Source: a virus. From it: a stretch of 64,000 bases of DNA. The notes under the pieces were generated by a model, which worked only from the letters and a program-made list of their open reading frames with translations, made no database searches and was not told where the DNA came from. The position numbers were made by a program, and so were the translations under genes. This document shows positions 48,971 to 56,984 of this stretch, one piece after another (within the stretch, counting starts at the first letter, position 1; every line of letters starts with the position of its first letter). The stretch spans positions 78,433-142,432 of IMG/VR virus record IMGVR_UViG_3300021478_000016. One strand, 5' to 3'.

Positions 48971-49003
48971 AAAAGAGAGGCTCCACCATGTGGTAGAGCC
49001 TCT
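48971..49003 (-). terminator. minus-strand terminator
   Basis: AGAGGCTC pairs with GAGCCTCT, with an inner CAC/GTG; minus-strand TTTTAGCC follows. It lies 5 nt after the stop of the 49008 gene. Confidence 0.7.
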
Positions 49004-49007
49004 TGCG

Positions 49008-49373
49008 TCACGCACCCGGCTGACCTGCCGGCGGCATGGGCGCCGGCGCCATCAGACTGGCGAGCAGCGACAGCGTGACGAACCCGGTCGCGACCACGAG
49101 GATGACCGCGCCGCCGACGACCAGGACGTCCAGCGCCTGGCCCCAGCGGTTCGCCTCGATGAGGTCGAGCCGGACGATGTCCGCGATGAGCCGCTCCTGG
49201 TCGGACGACGAGAGCTGCTCCATGTTCTTGATGGTCTGGATGTCCCGCAGCGCGGACTTGCTGAGGACGGGCGCGGCGCCGGTCGGCTTGGTGTAGACCT
49301 CGGGTTGGTCGGCGTGGCGCTCGACGTGACGGTGCTCGGAACGATCGGTGGTGTGCTGAGTTTCTGCGGCCAT
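49008..49373 (-). CDS. single-pass membrane protein, holin-like candidate
   Basis: A 121-residue product from ATG 49373 after GGAGGC. A charged N-terminal part precedes one long transmembrane segment near 85-108 ('ALDVLVVGGAVILVVATGF'), then a Pro-rich tail. A longer in-frame form (169 aa) begins at ATG 49517, which has an even better GGAGGAGG; the promoter motif at 49416 lies inside it, so both forms may be made. One helix and small size would suit a holin or an inhibitor of one, but this is speculation. Confidence 0.55.
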   Translation of the reverse strand: MAAETQHTTDRSEHRHVERHADQPEVYTKPTGAAPVLSKSALRDIQTIKNMEQLSSSDQERLIADIVRLDLIEANRWGQALDVLVVGGAVILVVATGFVTLSLLASLMAPAPMPPAGQPGA

Positions 49374-49415
49374 GATGATTGCCTCCATGGGGGTTGTATG
49401 ATCCCCGTTACCGGT

Positions 49416-49423
49416 CTTATCCC
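49416..49423 (-). promoter_or_regulatory. GGNATAAGR motif with long spacing
   Basis: Minus strand GGGATAAGAC, about 30 nt before GGAGG and ATG 49373, instead of 6. It lies within the longer reading of the membrane-protein gene. A second related sequence (GGATAATAGAG) precedes the longer start. Confidence 0.4.
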
Positions 49424-49575
49424 GGGTTGTGCTGGGATCTTGCCGATTCTGGGTCCTGTGACGTGGTTTGATGCCCGCCAGTTGCTCCACTGACGGGGGT
49501 TTGATGCCGTGCGGCATGCCTCCTCCGTGATACGTAGTGCAGTTCATCTCTATTATCCCTCGATCACCTCGAGGA

Positions 49576-49884
49576 TTATCGCTGGCTCAGGAGGTACCTC
49601 AGTTGGGCCTCTGGGATGAGGGGAAGGATCTCCTTTGCTCGTTGGACGGCCATCTCTTGTTCCTCGAACCGCACTGCGGTAGGTGCCGGCAGCTTCCCTT
49701 CGGCGATGGCCATGCGGATGGGGCTGTCGTAGATCTTCGCGGGGACGAGAACGAATCGAGGGTTGTCCTGAACGTAGTTCTGGAACTCCTTCAGCCCCTT
49801 CTTCGCCACCAGCTTGGTTGTCAGAGCCTCGGAGGCCTTCATCAGACCAAACCCGAGGAAGATCACAGGCAGAGCAATGAACAT
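49576..49884 (-). CDS. N-terminally membrane-anchored protein (102 aa)
   Basis: ATG 49884 after GGAGGCAACTAC. Residues 1-15 are hydrophobic ('MFIALPVIFLGFGLM'), an anchor or uncleaved signal; the rest is soluble and helical ('KGLKEFQNYVQDNPRFVLVP', 'AVQRAKEILPLIPEAQLRYL'). A 6-bp hairpin overlaps its stop. No family recognised. Confidence 0.55.
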   Translation of the reverse strand: MFIALPVIFLGFGLMKASEALTTKLVAKKGLKEFQNYVQDNPRFVLVPAKIYDSPIRMAIAEGKLPAPTAVRFEEQEMAVQRAKEILPLIPEAQLRYLLSQR

Positions 49885-49902
49885 GTAGTTGCCTCCAGCC
49901 CT

Positions 49903-49910
49903 CTTATTCC
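49903..49910 (-). promoter_or_regulatory. GGNATAAGR phage promoter motif
   Basis: Minus strand GATCAGGAATAAG, then 6 nt to GGAGG and ATG 49884. Confidence 0.6.
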
Positions 49911-49923
49911 TGATCCAGTGGCT

Positions 49924-49957
49924 AAAAGAACAACTCGGGTAGTCCCCCGGGTTGTTC
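49924..49957 (-). terminator. minus-strand terminator
   Basis: A 12-bp stem (one G-T pair) and 6-nt loop, followed on the minus strand by TTTTAGCC, just after the 49964 gene. Confidence 0.7.
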
Positions 49958-49963
49958 CCTACA

Positions 49964-50197
49964 TCACACAGGCTTGCCTAGACGGCGTTCGCTAGGACGG
50001 AGGAACTCCCCATCTTTGTTGAACTGAAACGCAACCTCTCCAGCTCTGACTGTGTAGAGGAGCGTGTCCGCGACCATTACATCGTGGACGGTGGCCTCGT
50101 TCAAGAACTGTTGGATCTCCTCCGGACTGTAATCGTTGTACTTTCGAAGCAGATCCGGCAGGCTGGCGACGATCTTCTTCAGGGTGTTGAGATGCAT
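49964..50197 (-). CDS. hypothetical protein (77 aa)
   Basis: ATG 50197 after GGAGGCAACAAACC. Helices 'LNTLKKIVASLPDLLRKYND' and 'EEIQQFLNEATVHDVMVAD', then strands 'TLLYTVRAGEVAFQFNKDG'. First gene of the minus cassette, divergent from the tape-measure gene. No family recognised. Confidence 0.55.
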   Translation of the reverse strand: MHLNTLKKIVASLPDLLRKYNDYSPEEIQQFLNEATVHDVMVADTLLYTVRAGEVAFQFNKDGEFLRPSERRLGKPV

Positions 50198-50217
50198 GGT
50201 TTGTTGCCTCCGATTCC

Positions 50218-50225
50218 CTTATTCC
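50218..50225 (-). promoter_or_regulatory. GGNATAAGR phage promoter motif
   Basis: Minus strand GGCGGAATAAGGG, then 6 nt (counted from ATAAG) to GGAGG and ATG 50197. Confidence 0.6.
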
Positions 50226-50279
50226 GCCTAGATTCCAGAAACTGCCCACCCAGGCACACCTGAGGTAGACTGAGCGGCG

Positions 50280-53200
50280 ATGCCCATCAGCAGCGCCGAG
50301 ATTGCGGGCCTCCAGGGTCAGTTCCAGGGCTCGTACATGCAGCAGGCCCAGTACTCTGGGATGATCGGCGGCATGATGAACATGCCTGGTCCCCCGCAGA
50401 TGCAGGGGGAGCAGATTGCCGGTGGCATGATGAATCGAATCGGGTCCGTGGCAGGCCCGGTTTCGAGCCTTGGGATGGGTCTTCTGGGTCTGGATCCCCT
50501 ATCCATGGGTCTTCGGGCGGGCATGGGGGCTTACGGGGCAGGAGCAGGGGTCGTTGGAGGGGCTGCTGCGGGACTGGGGGTAGCAGGGGGCATGGCTCTC
50601 CCCCTCATGGCTGCTCAGTATGCGGGATCTCAGGTCATGACCGGGGCCCAGCAACAGCAGCAGTTCAACGCTTCCATGCGTCAGTCCTTCGCCTTCAACA
50701 ACCCCTGGGGACAGGGCTTCTCCAACAACCAGTTGGGGGTTATGGGGGCTGACATCCGGGGGATGGCCGGTCAGACCGGCCCTGGAGGGGAGATCTCCAC
50801 CTTCCGAGAGCTCTCTACACTAGCCGCGAACATGGGCCGGATGGGTATGGCTACGGGGGTGCGGGATGTGACCGCCTTCCGGCAGCGCTTCTCAGAGATG
50901 CTCAGCACCGTCAAGACGATCGCCCAGGAGATGGGTACCACCCTCGAGCAAGCGCAGCAGGCCATGGCCTCCATGAGGGGGTCAGGCGTCTTCCGGACAT
51001 CAGATCAAGTCAAGTTCGCCATGCAGATGCGCCAGTACTCGGTGGGTGGGGGTCTTTCCACCGCTGAACTGGGGGCCATGGCGAACATCGGGTCGCAGAT
51101 CTCCCGCTCTGTTGGTGGGCGTGGCAATGCCGGGGCCTTCGCTGGGATGCGGACCCTTGGCATGGTCGGTTCCGCAGTCCAGTCCGGAACCCTATCGGAA
51201 GAGGACATCTACAACGCCACCGGTTTGTACGGAGCAGAAGGTCGTCAGGCTCTGGCCACCAGGCAGCTCGAGAGCAGCGCCAGCTTCCTCAAGTCGGGTC
51301 GTGGACGGTACTTCCTGGCCTCTGTTGCCGGGCGGGATGGCACTCTCGATGAGGAGGGTGTCAACGCTTGGATGAGCGGTGGCATGGGTGTGGGCGATAC
51401 GAAGGGCATGGCCAACCGGAATCTGGGCCGGACGGGTCGTGCGAACTTCATCCGGAACGAGGGCCGCCTCCGTGGGGCAGCCATGGAGAAGTTCGGGGGT
51501 CTGCTTCCAGCCATGGCTCTCACCCAGTGGGCTGGTGAGAGGGGTGTTGACGTCAACAGCATGGGCGATCGCGAGATGCTCTTTGCCTCTCGCCAGCTCG
51601 GCATGGGGATGGACGAACTCGAGGCCACGGTCAAGGAGGCCAGAGACCTCCCGAAGCTCATGGCCAACATGCAGACCGAGTCCCAGATGGACCAGCAGCT
51701 CAAGTCGATGGCCAATCGACGCCGCACGCAGGGCATCGAAGGGGTCAAGCGAAAGCTCGAGCAGGCCAGGGAGTCAGTCCAGAACGGTCTCCAGCAGGTC
51801 GGTGCGGAGATCTACACCAGTGGAGCTGACTTCATCGAACGGTACTTGAACCGCATGGCCGGCAACTACATCGAGACCTTCAATCCCGATGCGATCCGCG
51901 CCAGCATGACCGCCACCAGCATGAACCAGTTCGGCTCCATGACGGGCATCGGCCGGACCAGCAGGCTCGGTGGGGGGATGGTCTCGCCACCGTCTGGAGT
52001 CGCCGGCGCTGGGTTCTTTGGTCAGACAGGAGATAGATCTCCCGCTGGTCGATTGATGGCCCTCCTCGGGACCTCGGACTACGATCGCGCGTCGCAGGCG
52101 GGCTACGGCTCTCTCTTCTCAGGGCTCGAGGGCATGCGCCCAGGGACGGCGAAGGACAAAGGGGTGGCGGATGCCATCGCTCTGGCCCGGAGATCGTATG
52201 CCAACATGGCCAATCCAGCAGCCGTGCCGGCCTTCAGCTTCAGCGAAGGCATGCAACAGCACCTCCAGGACATGTACGCGGGTAGTTTGGGTGCGAAGCA
52301 GGGCATGGATCGAGTCAATGCCCTTCAGTCTGCCCTCGCAGCCGAGTCTGCGAAGGGCAACGCCGAAGCCACCGCAGCTCTCAAGCAGCTCCAGGCAGCC
52401 TCTCCGGACCAGAAGATGGCCGTGGCTCTTGGCATCGAGAAGGGTGGGAAGATCACAGCCGCTGCCAGGCTCAGTGCCCAGGACCCCCTCAACGTCTCCC
52501 TCACTGGAGGTCGATGGCTGAGCGAGGGTCAGCGCGCCACGGAGCGCGGCAAGCAGATGACTGGGCTCGACTGGGAGAAGGAGGGCATGAACAAGGCTGG
52601 TATCGGGGCGGGTCTGTTGGCTACAGGACCTCTCGGCATCGTGGCTGCCGGCGCTCTCATACCAGGCGCCGTCACTAACTTGATCATGCATCGTCGGCAG
52701 CAGCTTGCCGCAGGCGAATACACCGAAACCGCAGAGGGCAAGGCGTTCGCCAGGGCCTTGGCCTTCGGAGATAAGGACGAGCTCGCGGCTGCCATGCAAG
52801 CCATGCGTGCAAAGACGGCTGCTGCCCAGCAGGCCTTTGGCAAGACGCCACATGATGGCTCGAAGGAAACGCAGCTCAGGATCTCCCAGAGCGAACTCGC
52901 CGCAGGTCTGGTGGTCGAGGCCGCGGCCAAGAACAACCGCGCCCCCACGGACGCTGACCTGGATGCTGCTCTTGCGAACCCTGCTCTTGCAGGACTTGGC
53001 ATGACCAAGGAGACCCTGCGGAACATGGTGCAGGGCGTTCAGCAGAGGGCGATGGAGCAGCGGACAGAGGCCGCAGCCTCCTACGGAAAGGTCATGGCTC
53101 CGATGGGAGCAGCGCGGCTGTCTCGAATCAATGCCACAGGTCTGTTCGGAACCGATGGCCGTCTTGCGCTCTCCGGACAAGATCGAATGGGTCATACGGT

Positions 53201-53951
53201 CGGCATTCACGGAGGTGAACGCCAGACCGTCTTGGCCTACCAGCAGATGGTGCAGGCACAGGCTGCACTCGGCAGTGACTCCAGCCCGGAAGCCGTGGCA
53301 AAGGCGGAAGCCGCACGACTGAACTTCGAGAAGACCATGGGTGGCCAGGCCGGGGACTGGCGCTCCCTCATGGCCGGAGCGAAGCAGTCTGAGTCTCTCG
53401 GTCTCTACGACATTGCGGCAGAGCAACGAAGACTCGGTGGAGCAGAACGCGAGGTTGCTCGAGGCATGTCTCGAGGTCGAGGAGCTGGTGGGGTTCTGGG
53501 GGGGCTACTCGGTGTTCGCTTCGATCGGCAGAACGCAGAGCTCCTTCGTCGCATCAGCTCCGGAAACGTCGGCGCCAACCAGATCTCCGAGCTCCTAGAG
53601 CGCGCAGGTATGGGCGGCCAAGGTGCTGACCAAGACAAGTTGGTCTCGGAGCTCACGCGCATCTCGAATCTCAAGGGAGGCGAGCAGGTCAAGGCCCTGG
53701 CAGAGCTCAAGATGGGCAAGGGTGACGTCGGGGAGATCTTGGACAAGAAGCGCAAGGAGCAGAAGGAACGGGAGGACCGAGACAAGAACCCGGTTCTCGA
53801 CAAGATCGAAGGCCATCTGGAGAAGATTGCTACGACCCACGGTCGGTCTCTCGACCTCATCGCAACGAACACAGGCCTCACGGCTACCAACACGGACAAA
53901 GAAAACGGCGGCGGTGCTGGGCAACCCGGCCAAGGGCCGCCAGGGCATTGA
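50280..53951 (+). CDS. tail tape-measure protein
   Basis: A 1223-residue protein, the longest gene of the tail block, lying before the baseplate genes. It has Met/Gly-rich hydrophobic stretches near 60-115 ('GLRAGMGAYGAGAGVVGGAA') and long helical, heptad-like Ala/Gln regions ('TIAQEMGTTLEQAQQAMASM'), and ends in a charged Lys/Glu helix followed by a Gly-rich tail. This is the usual make-up of tape measures, which set tail length and carry membrane-insertion segments. At roughly 0.15 nm per residue a tail near 180 nm would follow; that is inference. No peptidase or lysozyme domain is visible. Confidence 0.7.
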   Translation: MPISSAEIAGLQGQFQGSYMQQAQYSGMIGGMMNMPGPPQMQGEQIAGGMMNRIGSVAGPVSSLGMGLLGLDPLSMGLRAGMGAYGAGAGVVGGAAAGLGVAGGMALPLMAAQYAGSQVMTGAQQQQQFNASMRQSFAFNNPWGQGFSNNQLGVMGADIRGMAGQTGPGGEISTFRELSTLAANMGRMGMATGVRDVTAFRQRFSEMLSTVKTIAQEMGTTLEQAQQAMASMRGSGVFRTSDQVKFAMQMRQYSVGGGLSTAELGAMANIGSQISRSVGGRGNAGAFAGMRTLGMVGSAVQSGTLSEEDIYNATGLYGAEGRQALATRQLESSASFLKSGRGRYFLASVAGRDGTLDEEGVNAWMSGGMGVGDTKGMANRNLGRTGRANFIRNEGRLRGAAMEKFGGLLPAMALTQWAGERGVDVNSMGDREMLFASRQLGMGMDELEATVKEARDLPKLMANMQTESQMDQQLKSMANRRRTQGIEGVKRKLEQARESVQNGLQQVGAEIYTSGADFIERYLNRMAGNYIETFNPDAIRASMTATSMNQFGSMTGIGRTSRLGGGMVSPPSGVAGAGFFGQTGDRSPAGRLMALLGTSDYDRASQAGYGSLFSGLEGMRPGTAKDKGVADAIALARRSYANMANPAAVPAFSFSEGMQQHLQDMYAGSLGAKQGMDRVNALQSALAAESAKGNAEATAALKQLQAASPDQKMAVALGIEKGGKITAAARLSAQDPLNVSLTGGRWLSEGQRATERGKQMTGLDWEKEGMNKAGIGAGLLATGPLGIVAAGALIPGAVTNLIMHRRQQLAAGEYTETAEGKAFARALAFGDKDELAAAMQAMRAKTAAAQQAFGKTPHDGSKETQLRISQSELAAGLVVEAAAKNNRAPTDADLDAALANPALAGLGMTKETLRNMVQGVQQRAMEQRTEAAASYGKVMAPMGAARLSRINATGLFGTDGRLALSGQDRMGHTVGIHGGERQTVLAYQQMVQAQAALGSDSSPEAVAKAEAARLNFEKTMGGQAGDWRSLMAGAKQSESLGLYDIAAEQRRLGGAEREVARGMSRGRGAGGVLGGLLGVRFDRQNAELLRRISSGNVGANQISELLERAGMGGQGADQDKLVSELTRISNLKGGEQVKALAELKMGKGDVGEILDKKRKEQKEREDRDKNPVLDKIEGHLEKIATTHGRSLDLIATNTGLTATNTDKENGGGAGQPGQGPPGH

Positions 53952-53959
53952 GGTAGTGC

Positions 53960-54262
53960 ATGAGCACGCAATTCGATCCCTTCGCACCCATCACTTCACA
54001 GGTGATGCAGACGCTTCTTCCGACCAGCGTCTTCACGCCGCCCCCGGATTGCGGTCCGGGGCGTGTCGAGAGTACCGTTCGCATACAGAGGGCTGGCAAG
54101 ATGTACAACTTCGTCTTCAGGGACAAGATCGTGCCCGAAGACTGGTACCTCACCGCCATGAAGGCTGCTGCATTCTCCATCTCCCGCACCGAGCAGTACC
54201 GAGGAGTGCCTCCGCCGCGCAACGTGCGTGACTTCCTGGTGAAGACCAACCTGATCACCTGA
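53960..54262 (+). CDS. hypothetical tail-region protein (100 aa)
   Basis: It starts after TTGAGGTAGTGC. The pattern 'VESTVRIQRAGKMYNFVFRD' and 'WYLTAMKAAAFSISRTEQYR' looks like a small folded tail or baseplate protein. The endonuclease gene follows 33 nt later with its own promoter motif. No family recognised. Confidence 0.55.
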   Translation: MSTQFDPFAPITSQVMQTLLPTSVFTPPPDCGPGRVESTVRIQRAGKMYNFVFRDKIVPEDWYLTAMKAAAFSISRTEQYRGVPPPRNVRDFLVKTNLIT

Positions 54263-54267
54263 CCTCC

Positions 54268-54276
54268 GGAATAAGA
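54268..54276 (+). promoter_or_regulatory. GGNATAAGR phage promoter motif
   Basis: GGAATAAGA, 8 nt before GGAGG and ahead of ATG 54296, giving the HNH gene its own start within the tail operon. Confidence 0.55.
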
Positions 54277-54295
54277 ACCTCACGGAGGTCTTTCT

Positions 54296-54823
54296 ATGTC
54301 TATGACGTTCTGGGATAGGTTCTATGAGCGGGTTGATCTGAATGGTCCTGTGATGCGGCCGGGCCTCACTCCGTGCCATGTATGGCAGGGAGCTTTGATG
54401 GATGGGTACGCCTGGACCTACTTTGAGGGCAAGACCCGTCGCGCACATGCCATTGTCCTAGAGAAGAAGATCGGTAGGCCCATCGACAAGGGCATGTGTG
54501 CTCTTCACCACTGCGACAATCGTGCTTGTGTGAATGAAGATCACATCTACGAAGGCACCAAGAAAAACAACGCCCAAGATCGTGAGATGCGAGGCCGCAG
54601 TAACCATGCCTTTGGATCTAGGAATGGGGCTGTCAAGCACCCAGAGATCCGTCAGGGTGAGAACAACGGTAGGGCAAAGCTGACTGAGGACGACGTTCGC
54701 TCTATGCGGACGCGTCATCGTGCTGGTGTGAAGGGTGCTACCCTTGCACGAGAGTACGGCCTGACCAGAACTACGGTTTCAGCCATCCTCCGGGGCAAGC
54801 TCTGGAAGAACGTGGAAGGGTAG
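54296..54823 (+). CDS. free-standing HNH endonuclease in tail operon
   Basis: A 175-residue HNH nuclease: 'RAHAIVLEKKIGRPIDKG' (His51) then 'MCALHHCDNRACVNEDHIYE' (67-86) and 'GTKKNNAQD' supply the His-Asn-His set. A C-terminal DNA-binding part has 'NNGRAKLTEDDVRSMRTRH' and the helix-turn-helix 'ATLAREYGLTRTTVSAILRG', as in intron-type homing nucleases. It separates 53960 from the large tail gene, whose start codon appears lost at the junction. Similar in plan to the 21854 gene. Confidence 0.82.
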   Translation: MSMTFWDRFYERVDLNGPVMRPGLTPCHVWQGALMDGYAWTYFEGKTRRAHAIVLEKKIGRPIDKGMCALHHCDNRACVNEDHIYEGTKKNNAQDREMRGRSNHAFGSRNGAVKHPEIRQGENNGRAKLTEDDVRSMRTRHRAGVKGATLAREYGLTRTTVSAILRGKLWKNVEG

Positions 54824-54887
54824 GTGTCCCATCACTGTTTTCATTGAGCTCACGCTGGACGACTTCGACAGGGTCTTCCAGCAGCAG

Positions 54888-56981
54888 GTGGCAAGCGGTC
54901 GAGCCGGGAACGGTGGCCGTTACGGTGCTGGCAAGTCGGTGAACGTCCGTCGACCCGTGCGTGGGTTGGAGATCAAAGACGACACGTATTGTATGGTGAA
55001 GGTCATCGATGCCGCAGGCAACGAGCTCCCGCTCTTCGACTCAGGAAGTCAGGGTGGGCGGACCACCCAGTATGCCAACTTCATCCTCCAGTCGGTTCAA
55101 GAGGTCCGGATGGAGAAGCAGCAGATCGTCGAAACCTTCGGTGACCCCTACATCTTCTTCTTCGGAGAGCAACCCAGGTTCCTTGACGTCACGGCCATTC
55201 TGATCAACAGCCTCGACTTCAACTGGCACGGAGAGTGGTGGTACAACTACGACAACTACCTGCGGGGGACGAAGCTCACTGAGATGGGTGCTCGCGTCTA
55301 CCTCTTCTACGACGACATCATCGTGGAAGGGTACATGCTGATGGCACAGTCGAACCTGACATCAGAAGGTCCGCTCCTCGCGACGCTCACCTTCCGGCTG
55401 TTCGTGACCAACTACACGAACATCTCCATCACCGGCAGCGACTACTACCCAGTCCGTGCCAGCGCGCAGCTCTTCACGTCGGTCGATCTGACCGCCTCGG
55501 ACTCTTCGCAACTCCTCACGCCTACCCAACCTGATCAACCCGTGCCCCAGACGGTGCTCAACCAGCAGGCCTACCTGGCCCTGCTCCAACAGACGGGAGC
55601 AGCACAGCTCGACCAGGAACTTCAGAAGATCTCCGGACTCGATGAGCTGACTGCCGAGGAGCAACAGCTCGCTGCTCAGAATGCCCTCAACTCGGCTCAA
55701 GGGTTTGGCGGGGGCGGCCTGCTTACCCAGATGCTCCAACTGGGTCTCCAGAGCACCACGTTCCCTGCCCAGAACATCTCAACGTTCCTCGACAACGTTC
55801 AGCAGGCCTTTGCTGCTGCGATGCAGTCGGCCTTCGGAGGCCCACAGGCAGACCCAAACTTGGTGCGACAGCTCCCGCTCCGCAGCAAGATCACCGACAA
55901 CACGGACGAGTACCTGAGTTGGGTGGGTACAGATACCTTGGCCCCTGGCGTGGCTCTGCCCACCCAACAGAGTCCGGGCGTCTTCGGTCCAGTCGGTGGT
56001 GACACCGAAGACATCGTGGACGAGCTCAATCGACAGGCCTGCATGCGGGGATGTCAGCTCGATCCCTCCAACTTCTTCGGCTTCGGTGTCGTGCCCTACC
56101 AGCCAGGCCAGGGCTTCATCACGAACGGGGCCTACGGGCGTCCGTCTGGTGCTGGCGGTGCGTTTGCTGGTGCTGGGGTGAGCATAGGCGGGGGTGTTGG
56201 CATCTCAGCCGGCGCCGGCTTCTCCGGGACCGTGGGTACCCCCTTCGCGCCTGGCGCCGCTGGAGGTGTCGGTCTGGGGGTGGGGGGTGGCATCGGAGGG
56301 TCGACGGACCTCATCAACCTCCAGCGCTCCAACGGCCAGTCGGGCTTCTTCGGAGGGTCGTTTGCCGGGCCTGGGAGCCCCTCAGGAGCAGGCATCTCCC
56401 CTGGGGTGGGCTACGGCTATGGCCAGGGCTTCGGCGCCGGCTTCTCGGCCTCCTACGGGTACACCGCTGGCGTCGGCGGGGCCTCGGGGGGAGGCATGGG
56501 CGGCACCTTCGGCCCCGGAGTGGGCGGTGGCCTCGGCGGGTGGGGTTCAGGGACGTACGGCAACCCCCTGTTCCGACAGTCGGGCAACCCTCTGGTGCAG
56601 AACTTCCTCCAGTCGCCGTATGGGCAGCCTACCGGGACACCCTTCGGCCTGCCTGTTACCGCCGCAGGCCCCCAGTCCCAGAACGTATATGCGTTCACGG
56701 CGGGCATCGGTCCGGACGGCCGCATCCAGACGGCAGCGTTCGGAGGTACGAACCCCTACGGAGTCGGCGCTTACGCAGGGCCTGGTTTCCCGGGTGGGTT
56801 CGGGGCAACATCGACGCTCTCCCCACCCACCATGTTTGGGGGATCTGTCGACGTGGCTGCGGTAGCCAGCTTCAGTGCGGGCATCTCTGGTGACGGCGCC
56901 TTCGGTGTCCAAGCGGTGGCTGGCACATTCGATCCCACTCTCCAAGGCGGCGGCAACGCTCCCTGCAACCTGGGGTACTAG
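54888..56981 (+). CDS. baseplate/tail protein with long Gly-rich tail, start uncertain
   Basis: From GTG 54888 it has 697 residues, but this GTG has no ribosome site. The same frame is open and protein-like upstream to 54825 ('CPITVFIELTLDDFDRVFQQ') without ATG, GTG or TTG, right where the HNH gene ends. Residues 30-190 are alpha/beta and folded ('PYIFFFGEQPRFLDVTAIL', 'NWHGEWWYNYDNYLRGTKL'); the second half is Gly/Ala/Pro-rich. Position between tape measure and hub suggests a baseplate protein. Confidence 0.6.
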   Translation: MASGRAGNGGRYGAGKSVNVRRPVRGLEIKDDTYCMVKVIDAAGNELPLFDSGSQGGRTTQYANFILQSVQEVRMEKQQIVETFGDPYIFFFGEQPRFLDVTAILINSLDFNWHGEWWYNYDNYLRGTKLTEMGARVYLFYDDIIVEGYMLMAQSNLTSEGPLLATLTFRLFVTNYTNISITGSDYYPVRASAQLFTSVDLTASDSSQLLTPTQPDQPVPQTVLNQQAYLALLQQTGAAQLDQELQKISGLDELTAEEQQLAAQNALNSAQGFGGGGLLTQMLQLGLQSTTFPAQNISTFLDNVQQAFAAAMQSAFGGPQADPNLVRQLPLRSKITDNTDEYLSWVGTDTLAPGVALPTQQSPGVFGPVGGDTEDIVDELNRQACMRGCQLDPSNFFGFGVVPYQPGQGFITNGAYGRPSGAGGAFAGAGVSIGGGVGISAGAGFSGTVGTPFAPGAAGGVGLGVGGGIGGSTDLINLQRSNGQSGFFGGSFAGPGSPSGAGISPGVGYGYGQGFGAGFSASYGYTAGVGGASGGGMGGTFGPGVGGGLGGWGSGTYGNPLFRQSGNPLVQNFLQSPYGQPTGTPFGLPVTAAGPQSQNVYAFTAGIGPDGRIQTAAFGGTNPYGVGAYAGPGFPGGFGATSTLSPPTMFGGSVDVAAVASFSAGISGDGAFGVQAVAGTFDPTLQGGGNAPCNLGY

Positions 56982-56984
56982 TCC

